In this document: one piece after another, positions 57,859-64,000 of the stretch | Layout: each line of letters starts with the position of its first letter | How positions within the stretch are numbered: position 1 is the first letter of the stretch | Source of the DNA: Campylobacter concisus | GTDB taxonomy: Bacteria; Campylobacterota; Campylobacteria; Campylobacterales; Campylobacteraceae | Assembly: GCF_001891085.1 (NCBI RefSeq) | Contig: NZ_JXUP01000008.1 | Location: 62,001 to 126,000 of the forward strand | DNA length: 64,000 bases | Reading direction: 5' to 3' | The notes under the pieces: model-generated | Database searches by the model: none | Told to the model about the DNA's origin: nothing | Seen by the model: the letters and a program-made list of their open reading frames with translations, nothing else | Position numbers and translations under genes: made by a program

Positions 57859-58938
57859 ATGAGCGAGCCACATCTTTGTCCTAGGTGCGAGCAAAGGACG
57901 ATTTACTTTGATGGAATCTGCTACGATTGCAGACAAAAAGAGAAGCTGGAGTTTTATCAAGGTTTAAGCAAGACTGAGATCAAACAAAAGCTAAAAAATG
58001 TTCTAGCGCACATAGATGAGATAGACAAATACGGTGAAATTTACAGCGATCTTGTCTATATTTTCTACCTGCATGGCATTTGCGACGAGCAGATCATAAG
58101 AGAAGTGACCAGGCAGGGCGAGTACTACCCATTTGAAATTTACAAAAATGCCCCAAGTGACGTGAGAGATGAGCTCATAAATAGTCTAAATGGCGCTGAA
58201 AATATCGTAAAAATCAATCACATCCTTTGCGCGCTTGCGTGGCAGGGCGATGAGGTGGTAAGAGAGCTATTTTTTAAGCTCTATAAAGCGCCAAAGCCTT
58301 GGAAGGCAAAGCTTCACGTTGATACCGATGGATACGCTCAGGTTGCAGGCTGGAGCTTTGATGAGAGCGGCAAGAGAAGAAGCCTAGTTTTTGATAGGTG
58401 TTTTACCTGCCAGCCAAGCCAAAACGCAGATGCAAGCATTAAATTTAAAGCACTAAACGATGAAAAATGTAAATTTTGTAGCGGCGAGATGCTGGAATTT
58501 ATCATCAAAAAAGAGAGTCTAAAGCGACTTGGGCTAGAGCTTAAAAACGATGCTGTACTTAAATTTTGTCCAACATGCATTGGTCTTGTGCAGTATTTTT
58601 GCCAAAATGATGGCAATAATATGCAAACAGAGATAGTAGGTGAGGGCGAGAGTGATGACTATTTAAGAGATGCTGTGACGACTCTTGATGGGCAAAATTT
58701 CGAGCTAGCCAGCGAGGTTTGCGCTCACTACTCATATATGATAGATAGCGAAATTTTGCTTGGAGGATATCCGCAGTGGGAGCAAGATGCCGAGCATTTA
58801 AAATGTCCAAAATGTAGCAAAAGCATGAAATACATAGCACAAATTCCTCTTGGAAGTCTAGTAGATGGCGAGGGAACTATTTATGTTCAAATCTGTGATG
58901 AATGCGAGATCGTCGGGGCAAATTTTCAGTGTACGTAA
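57859..58938 (+). CDS. Zinc-ribbon protein with DUF1963-like C-terminus
   Basis: Cytosolic protein of 359 residues. It starts with a four-cysteine ribbon (C7, C10, C21, C24: CPRC...CYDC). Further CxxC pairs occur at FTCQ/CKFCSGE, CPTC, CPKC and CDEC. The C-terminal GGYPQWEQDAEHLKCPKCSKSM resembles the DUF1963/YwqG group. The middle helical part (50-150) may be protein-binding. Function unknown. GGAGCAAAA lies before the ATG. Likely cotranscribed with ruvB. Confidence 0.65.
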   Translation: MSEPHLCPRCEQRTIYFDGICYDCRQKEKLEFYQGLSKTEIKQKLKNVLAHIDEIDKYGEIYSDLVYIFYLHGICDEQIIREVTRQGEYYPFEIYKNAPSDVRDELINSLNGAENIVKINHILCALAWQGDEVVRELFFKLYKAPKPWKAKLHVDTDGYAQVAGWSFDESGKRRSLVFDRCFTCQPSQNADASIKFKALNDEKCKFCSGEMLEFIIKKESLKRLGLELKNDAVLKFCPTCIGLVQYFCQNDGNNMQTEIVGEGESDDYLRDAVTTLDGQNFELASEVCAHYSYMIDSEILLGGYPQWEQDAEHLKCPKCSKSMKYIAQIPLGSLVDGEGTIYVQICDECEIVGANFQCT

Positions 58939-59125
58939 AAGGCTAAATTTATAGGAGCTTTTGAGCTAGAAATTTTACGTAAAACTATAAATTTATCTAA
59001 ATTTACTAAGCGCCAGTAGCATGCTAAAAATGTCAAAAGCCTAGCCACACTTGCTAGCTTTGCAAGCTTGATGGCAAAGAGATTGAGCAATTTGGGAAGC
59101 AAATGAGCAGCTTTGATAAATTTGC

Positions 59126-59131
59126 TATAAT
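59126..59131 (+). promoter_or_regulatory. Probable -10 for the AI-2E-family permease gene
   Basis: TATAAT preceded by AAATTTGC, 23 bases before the ATG. The 215-base gap upstream of it shows no supported gene, but has gene-like composition (CTAGCCACACTTGCTAGC) and may be a decayed fragment. Confidence 0.55.
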
Positions 59132-59153
59132 TACCCCATTTTAAGGGAGCAAG

Positions 59154-60194
59154 ATGAACAATAGACTATTTTTTGGAATTTTTGTATTTTGTGCTTTGGC
59201 TTTAGTGGTCTATCTTTTTAAACCTTATCTGCTTGATATTTTTATCGCTGCACTGCTTGCTGTCGCGGTTTCAAATGTCCAAATCGCATTTTTATCGCTC
59301 ACTAAAAACCGCAAGACGCTTTCATCGGCTCTTACCACATCTGTGCTTCTTTGCTTATTTATCGCCCCACTTCTTTATGCGGTAGTTGAGATCGCGAAGT
59401 ATGCAGCTGGCTTTGATATAAATAATGTAACAAAGACTATCGAATTTATCAAAAATTATGATTTTAGGATGCCTGAGTCGATAAATTTTTTAGAGCCAAA
59501 GATAAAAGAATTTATCGGTGGACTTGATATTAAGATGCTTTTTTCTCAACTTGCGACAAATCTTGCAAGTTTGGGCAAGTTAAGCCTTAAATTTGGCGTT
59601 GATATGATCATTATTTTGGTCTTTTTCTTCTTTTGCAATCTTTATGGCAATGAACTAATCAACTATCTAAAATATGCGCTTCCGCTAAAGCAAGATGACA
59701 CAGAGTCTATTTTAAGTGAGGTTGGTAACGTGATGAGTGTCGTTTTTTACTCAACCATTGCAAATATGATAATCCAAGGCTTTTTATTTGCTATTGTCAC
59801 AAGCTTTTACGGATATGATGGCGTGCTAACTGGTATCTTTTTTAGCTTTGCTTCACTCATCCCAGTCGTTGGTGGTATTTTGGCATGGGGGCCTATTAGC
59901 ATTTATGAGTTTGCAAATGGCAACACAGCAGCAGCGATAACTATCGCAATTTATACGATCGTAGTGATCTCATTTGCAGCTGATACGCTATTAAAGCCAC
60001 TTGTTATTAAATTTATAAACTCAAAGCTGGTTAAAATACCAACAAAAATAAATGAACTTCTTATATTCTTCGCGATGCTTGCAGGTATCACGACATTTGG
60101 ATTTTGGGGTGTGATCCTTGGACCAGCGATCGTGACATTTTTTATCTCGACTATCAAGCTTTATACGCTTTTAAGAGAGAGAAATTTTGTATAA
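59154..60194 (+). CDS. AI-2E transporter family (PerM/YdiK-like) membrane protein
   Basis: Inner-membrane protein of 346 residues with about eight hydrophobic segments. FSFASLIPVVGGILAWGPISIYEF and the C-terminal FGFWGVILGPAIVTFF are the family signatures. Members export diverse small molecules or ions; the AI-2 link is only a family name. Start follows AAGGGAGCAAG. First of three close-set genes with HIT and Cache proteins. Confidence 0.85.
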   Translation: MNNRLFFGIFVFCALALVVYLFKPYLLDIFIAALLAVAVSNVQIAFLSLTKNRKTLSSALTTSVLLCLFIAPLLYAVVEIAKYAAGFDINNVTKTIEFIKNYDFRMPESINFLEPKIKEFIGGLDIKMLFSQLATNLASLGKLSLKFGVDMIIILVFFFFCNLYGNELINYLKYALPLKQDDTESILSEVGNVMSVVFYSTIANMIIQGFLFAIVTSFYGYDGVLTGIFFSFASLIPVVGGILAWGPISIYEFANGNTAAAITIAIYTIVVISFAADTLLKPLVIKFINSKLVKIPTKINELLIFFAMLAGITTFGFWGVILGPAIVTFFISTIKLYTLLRERNFV

Positions 60195-60209
60195 AAAATA
60201 GGAACAAAT

Positions 60210-60581
60210 ATGATCTATGAAGATAAATTTATAAAAATCGAGCGTGAAGACAACGAACTTCCATGGATAAAAATTTTTACCATTAAGCCATTTCGTGAGT
60301 TAAGCGATTGCGATGAAGCGAGTAGGGCTAGGCTATTTGAAGCGATGCTAGTAGCTGAAAAGGCGATGCTTGAGTTTTATAAACCAACCAAAATAAACAT
60401 TGCAAGCTTCGGAAACTACGTGCCATACGTGCATATTCATGTTATTGCTAGATTTAGTGATGATGCATTTTTTCCAGATAGTGTTTGGGCTAATCCAAAA
60501 AGAAAAAGTGAGCTTGTGTTGCCAGAATTTGATAAATTTGCAAAATTTTTAGAAGAAAAGTTAAGGGCTAGTTTTGAATAA
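60210..60581 (+). CDS. HIT family protein with altered histidine triad
   Basis: Nucleotide hydrolase or transferase fold of 123 residues. The triad region reads YVHIHVIARF, so the first of the three histidines of HxHxH is tyrosine while the other two, including the nucleophile, remain. Substrate unknown. It overlaps the next gene by eight bases. Confidence 0.85.
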   Translation: MIYEDKFIKIEREDNELPWIKIFTIKPFRELSDCDEASRARLFEAMLVAEKAMLEFYKPTKINIASFGNYVPYVHIHVIARFSDDAFFPDSVWANPKRKSELVLPEFDKFAKFLEEKLRASFE

Positions 60582-61461
60582 ATATAAAAAATATCTTAAT
60601 TTCTATATTGTTTTTATCTTTATTATAGTACTTGGAGGGCTTTTTTACTTTCTTTACAGCTCTTATATGGCTGAAAAGATGCAAAATAATATGCGAGTCT
60701 TTTTTGATTACCAGGTAAAACAGCTTAATAAAAGTATAGATGATGAGAAATTTTCATCAATGGCGATCTCTATCTTGCTTGCTCAAAATGAGTCTATACA
60801 AATGTGCTTGCTAGGACAAAGCCGCGATGAATGCATAAAAAATATCGAAAATTTGACCAAAACTCTTGGTGCAGCATCGATGTATAACAACATTAAGCTT
60901 CACATTTATGATAAAGATCTAAAAAGCTATGTAAGGAGTTGGGATCTAAACAGATATGGCGATATGATCGCTAGTAGTAGGTTTTTAGTGCAAGAGTCAA
61001 GGCATCAAAACAAGCCCATGGTCGGCATCGAGGCATGGTATGCTGGAACGCATATAAGGGCTGTCTCAAACGTAATACGTGATGGTAAAATTATTGGCAA
61101 CATCGAGGTTTTGTTAAATTTTGACTCACTTGGAAATTATTTTAAAAAGCAAGGAATTGATCTATTTGTTCTTTTGGCAAAAGACAAGATGCCATCTCGT
61201 AAAAGCATTCCAAGTGATCAAATTTTAAATGATTATTACATCGAAAATTTAAGCAGTGCAAATTTAAACATAGTAGGTTTTTTGCGTGATATTAATTTTA
61301 AAGAATATGAATTTTACGTTTATAAAACGCACTACTTTTGCGTGGTACCACTAATAGATGCTAGCAACACACAGATAGGCTATTATGTGCTTCATGTAAA
61401 TACTAATGAAAAAGAGCGAAATATTTCACAAAATTATTTTGAGTCAGAAGAGCTTTTTTAG
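60574..61461 (+). CDS. Membrane-anchored Cache-type sensor domain protein without output module
   Basis: 295 residues: one N-terminal membrane segment (about 8-31), then an extracytoplasmic domain with the double-Cache pattern (LHIYDKDLKSYVRSWDLNRYGD and GIEAWYAGTHIRAVSNVIRDGKIIGNIEVLL near 108-185, then a second sub-domain to about 275). Chemoreceptors and kinases with such domains continue into a second membrane span and a signalling domain, but this protein ends QNYFESEELF soon after the Cache fold. TTG start inside the HIT gene. It may be truncated by the adjacent prophage or may be a free sensor. Confidence 0.7.
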   Translation: MNKYKKYLNFYIVFIFIIVLGGLFYFLYSSYMAEKMQNNMRVFFDYQVKQLNKSIDDEKFSSMAISILLAQNESIQMCLLGQSRDECIKNIENLTKTLGAASMYNNIKLHIYDKDLKSYVRSWDLNRYGDMIASSRFLVQESRHQNKPMVGIEAWYAGTHIRAVSNVIRDGKIIGNIEVLLNFDSLGNYFKKQGIDLFVLLAKDKMPSRKSIPSDQILNDYYIENLSSANLNIVGFLRDINFKEYEFYVYKTHYFCVVPLIDASNTQIGYYVLHVNTNEKERNISQNYFESEELF

Positions 61462-61466
61462 GTTCG

Positions 61467-61485
61467 ATTTATCTGATAAATTTTT
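61467..61485 (+). terminator. Weak hairpin after the Cache gene
   Basis: ATTTAT-CTG-ATAAAT followed by four T residues, six bases after the stop codon. A-T only, so weak; together with a 196-base gap it marks the end of the host operon. Confidence 0.4.
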
Positions 61486-61510
61486 GTATTTGTAGTGTAA
61501 ACAAAAAGAA

Positions 61511-61537
61511 TGGTGGAAGCGAGGGCTACCATATTTA
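61511..61537. other. Possible attachment-site core at the prophage edge
   Basis: TGGTGGAAGCGAGGG at 61511-61525 reads on the minus strand as CCCTCGCTTCCACCA, the form of a tRNA 3' end (acceptor strand, discriminator A, CCA). No T arm precedes it, so no tRNA gene is present here. The same bases can instead fold as ATGGTGG with CTACCAT. Either an att remnant or a leader hairpin; unproven. Confidence 0.25.
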
Positions 61538-61548
61538 AAATAGATATA

Positions 61549-61561
61549 CCTATAATATAGG
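61549..61561. promoter_or_regulatory. Palindrome over a possible -10 box upstream of terL
   Basis: CCTATAATATAGG: six-base arms around one central base, containing TATAAT. A repressor bound here would block a promoter reading toward the terminase gene 120 bases away. Downstream, TATCCGT occurs twice within 20 bases (61589-61610 region). Confidence 0.4.
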
Positions 61562-61681
61562 ATGATAACAAGTTTATTTATTTTTTAATATCCGTAAAAA
61601 TATCCGTTTATTTTTTATCGTATAACTTTATAAAATTTAGGAAAATATTATCTACCCTTTTTAATTAAAAAAGGATAATAA

Positions 61682-63241
61682 ATGAACCTATCTCCTGAAC
61701 TATATCTAAAATTTGCCAAAGATGTAGAGCCTGAAATTTTTGAAAACAAGACACCTAAATTTCATTTAGAAATAATCCGTTTTATTGACGGTGAAGGTCA
61801 GTATAAAGCTATAGCAGTATTTCGCGGCGCCGGTAAGACCACCCTGCTAAATAAAATTTACGTGTTAAGCCGCTTATATTTTGCTGCCGAGCCTTTTATT
61901 ATGATAGTCTCGGCCAACGAGGATAAAGCGACAGCATTTTTGGAAGCCATCAAAGGGAGTATCGATAAGGCAGCGGCTAAAGGTTATGCCATAGCTCGTG
62001 GTAAGGCTTGGAATAAAGGATTTATTGAGGTTATTATAAATCAAGGCATGAAAGATGAAGACGGCAAAAGTATAGAGAAAAAATGCTACGTAGTATCTCT
62101 CTCGGCAGGGCAAGATCCTCGTGGTATGAATATCGACAACATGCGCCCAACGTTGCTAATCATCGATGATCTGGAGAGTAAAGTCGGCAGATACCCTATC
62201 GACTCAAATGCCAACCGCCAAAAGCTTCGTAGCTGGTTTTATGCCGATTTATTACCTACTTTGCATCCTACACGTGGTAAGGCCGTGATATTGGGTACTA
62301 TACTACACGAAGATAGCATCCTAAACAATATCGTAAATAGTACAGAAGAGATGGACGCCAAACAAGAGTGGATATACATAAAAATTCCAATCATCAAAAA
62401 TGGTACAAGTTCATGGCCGTCTCGCTTCCCAATGGATAAAATCAAAAAAATACAAAGCACCCTAGTCTCAAAAGGGCTGGCAAATGAATTTTATCAAGAG
62501 TATATGTGTGCCGCAATAGATCCGCAAAAGGCTATCTTTAAGCGTGAGTATTTTAGATATTTTAAGGGTGTTGAGTATAGGACGGATGAACCATTTACGA
62601 CGATAACGGTAACTGATGGAGTAAACAAGCAAGAGTTAAAAATCAGACGAGCAAATAAAATAGAGCTAGAAAATGGTGAGAAAATTTGGCTAAAAGAGTG
62701 CAAAATTTATACCGTGTCCGATATATCAAGTGGAAAAGGCAGAGATCAGACCGCCTATGTCACCTTTGCAATTGACAGGCAAAATAGACTTTTTATAATT
62801 GACATTACGAGCGGATACTTTACGCCGTTTGAGCGAAGCTTGCGAGTAATCGAAATTTATCTCACATTTTACCCAATGCGTATCGGCATAGAAAAGGCCG
62901 GCATGCAAAATGACTTTTTCTACACGATCGACACTATTCAAAAGCTAACAGGTGTAAATTTGCCGATAGATCCGCTTAGTCATGGTGGCAACTCCAAAAA
63001 CAAACGCATTTCAAATCTTGAGCCCTACTACCGCACAAGACAAATTTATCATAATGCAAGTTTAAACGCTACAGACGAGCTTGAGGCACAGCTGCTAGGG
63101 TTTGATCCTGAGACGGAAAGCAAGAGTGATGATATCATGGATGCAGAAGCTTATATTTTACAGTACATTGCAGGGCGATTTTTTGACGAGAGTTACGATG
63201 AAATTTATGATGAATATGCAGAGGAAGAGAGCTGGGTGTGA
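61682..63241 (+). CDS. terL: Phage terminase large subunit
   Basis: DNA-packaging motor of 519 residues. Walker A-like FRGAGKTT is at 48-54 and Walker B IIDDLES at 160-166. The C-terminal nuclease domain shows YTVSDISSGKGRDQTAYV near 340, GIEKAG in the middle and SDDIMDAEAYIL near 490, supplying the acidic metal ligands of the RNase H fold. All key motifs are intact. AAAAGGATAATAA precedes the ATG. The acidic tail (DEIYDEYAEEE) is unusual. No small terminase gene lies upstream in the window. Confidence 0.88.
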   Translation: MNLSPELYLKFAKDVEPEIFENKTPKFHLEIIRFIDGEGQYKAIAVFRGAGKTTLLNKIYVLSRLYFAAEPFIMIVSANEDKATAFLEAIKGSIDKAAAKGYAIARGKAWNKGFIEVIINQGMKDEDGKSIEKKCYVVSLSAGQDPRGMNIDNMRPTLLIIDDLESKVGRYPIDSNANRQKLRSWFYADLLPTLHPTRGKAVILGTILHEDSILNNIVNSTEEMDAKQEWIYIKIPIIKNGTSSWPSRFPMDKIKKIQSTLVSKGLANEFYQEYMCAAIDPQKAIFKREYFRYFKGVEYRTDEPFTTITVTDGVNKQELKIRRANKIELENGEKIWLKECKIYTVSDISSGKGRDQTAYVTFAIDRQNRLFIIDITSGYFTPFERSLRVIEIYLTFYPMRIGIEKAGMQNDFFYTIDTIQKLTGVNLPIDPLSHGGNSKNKRISNLEPYYRTRQIYHNASLNATDELEAQLLGFDPETESKSDDIMDAEAYILQYIAGRFFDESYDEIYDEYAEEESWV

Positions 63242-63382
63242 AAGTATTAAAACATATATTTTTCAAACAAAAGATAGTAGATTGTCATATGTTATTGATG
63301 CTACATATATGGCGAGCTAGTCATAGCGCATATAGACTAATCCTTAAATAATTTTATACGTTTTTTAGGAAACTCATAAATT

Positions 63383-63411
63383 AGACTACCCGTAAAAAAA
63401 CGGAGTAGTCT
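63383..63411 (+). promoter_or_regulatory. Hairpin that hides the portal ribosome-binding site
   Basis: AGACTACCCGT (63383-63393) pairs with ACGGAGTAGTCT (63400-63411), 11 base pairs with one bulged A and an A6 loop. The GGAG ribosome site (63402-63405) is inside the right arm and the ATG follows directly at 63412. Confidence 0.6.
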
Positions 63412-64000
63412 ATGAATGAGGATTTAAATTTAATTGAGCGAGCATTTAGTGATCTTGAGCAACATAAAAAGAGATTCCTAGAATGTGAGCGGGCATTTCG
63501 TGCAGAGTATGAGGGTGAAGATAACCGCACTTCAAAACGAAAAAACTCTGAGAGAAGCCGCTCGAAGCTATACATCCCCCTAATAAAAACCACCATTTTT
63601 ATCATTCATGCGATTTTTAAAACAAGCTTTATGAGTGATCGCTGCCCAATAGAGATCACTCGTGTTGGGCGTAGAAGTGATAATGATCTAATCTTACAAA
63701 ACGCACTTGCTGCTGTGCTAAAAAATAGATGGAAGAAAAAAGAGCATCGTGTTGGCCTAAGCAAAGCTGTCATGAGCGCACTATATCTACCTCTTGGCAT
63801 AGTAAATTTATTTTATGACAAAGAGCAAGGCGATATCGCTACACGTTTTATACCAATTACTGATCTAGCATTTGACAAGCATGCAAGTGATATCAACGAC
63901 ATAGAATACGTCTGCTACAAATGGCGTCAATCAGTACGCCAAGTTGAAGAAAAGATCAAAACTAAATTTTATAAGAGTAAAGACAAGGATCGCATTTTAG
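63412..64000 (+). CDS. Probable phage portal protein, cut by window end
   Basis: The frame is open from ATG 63412 to the last base, 196 codons. The product begins MNEDLNLIERAFSDLEQHKKRF and continues with SRSKLYIPLIKTTIFIIHAIFKTSFMS and LPLGIVNLFYDKEQGDIATRFIPITDLAFDKHASD, a layout seen near the N-terminus of several portal proteins (helical start, arm with YIPL, then a beta-rich 'PITD' core). Position straight after terL supports this; the motif evidence alone is modest. GGAG lies six bases before the ATG inside a hairpin. The 170 bases between terL and this gene hold no supportable gene. Confidence 0.6.
   Translation, partial: MNEDLNLIERAFSDLEQHKKRFLECERAFRAEYEGEDNRTSKRKNSERSRSKLYIPLIKTTIFIIHAIFKTSFMSDRCPIEITRVGRRSDNDLILQNALAAVLKNRWKKKEHRVGLSKAVMSALYLPLGIVNLFYDKEQGDIATRFIPITDLAFDKHASDINDIEYVCYKWRQSVRQVEEKIKTKFYKSKDKDRIL

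Noticed and set aside
57364-57960. Minus-strand frame of 198 codons across ruvB
   Set aside because: Antisense to ruvB with mirror-frame composition and no ribosome-binding site.
58939-59120. Gene remnant before the AI-2E-family gene
   Set aside because: Composition is gene-like, but stops interrupt every frame and I cannot name a parent gene.
61461-61545. A tRNA gene at the prophage boundary (GGTTCGATT and a CCA-like sequence)
   Set aside because: The flanking bases cannot form a T arm or acceptor stem in either direction, so no complete tRNA is present.
63102-63320. Plus-strand frame of 72 codons overlapping the end of terL
   Set aside because: It mostly lies inside terL in another frame, has no ribosome site and its product resembles nothing.

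Overview
The window is AT-rich chromosomal DNA of an epsilonproteobacterium, most likely a Campylobacter close to C. concisus. This is inferred from recalled protein families and gene order, not from a search. Supporting points are the cdsA-dxr-(uraA)-pgp1-tsaD order, the frdCAB order of fumarate reductase, a paired bacterial dynamin locus, the rpoZ-spoT overlap, an aspA-dcu fumarate respiration module, frequent TTG starts, and promoters with a TATAAT-like -10 and no clear -35. I recognised no rRNA, tRNA, CRISPR array or insertion sequence.

Region 1 (1-12.7 kb, all plus) is a dense housekeeping run: trmB (initiator just outside the window), ftsE, ftsX and an envC-like activator, then pyrH, rpoZ, spoT, tyrS, a nitronate monooxygenase, a periplasmic N-acetylmuramoyl-L-alanine amidase and mnmC. 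FtsEX, EnvC and the amidase could act together in septal peptidoglycan splitting. A 12-bp hairpin separates mnmC from the convergent putP.

Region 2 (12.7-26.9 kb) handles nutrient uptake and sensing. It holds putP, a polar amino-acid ABC transporter (permease, ATPase, binding lipoprotein), a small ORF with its own terminator, a NIT-domain chemoreceptor, a second paralogous binding protein, an M16 peptidase, three minus-strand small or unknown genes, and a Tat-exported molybdopterin reductase of the TMAO/DMSO/biotin-sulfoxide type.

Region 3 (26.9-42.9 kb, mostly minus) holds the dynamin-like pair, the five-gene cdsA-dxr-uraA-pgp1-tsaD operon, an Mrr-type endonuclease, a small hydrophobic protein, frdCAB with unusually high GC in frdA/frdB, lgt, and a YigZ-family gene.

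Region 4 (43-61.5 kb, plus) carries galU, pgi, a DUF1287 gene and an ABC-F ATPase, then a 650-bp AT-rich leader before aspA and a Dcu transporter. It continues with a polysulfide/thiosulfate reductase operon whose catalytic gene has an in-frame TAA, a two-component system, ruvB, a zinc-ribbon protein, an AI-2E-family permease, a HIT protein and a Cache-domain membrane protein with no output domain.

Region 5 (61.5-64 kb) is the edge of a prophage or phage-derived island: a terminase large subunit and a probable portal gene that runs off the window. Its leader contains a palindrome over a possible -10 box, and a hairpin covers the portal ribosome-binding site. Energy metabolism across the window fits a microaerophile that can respire anaerobically with fumarate, N-/S-oxides and, where the operon is intact, sulfur compounds.
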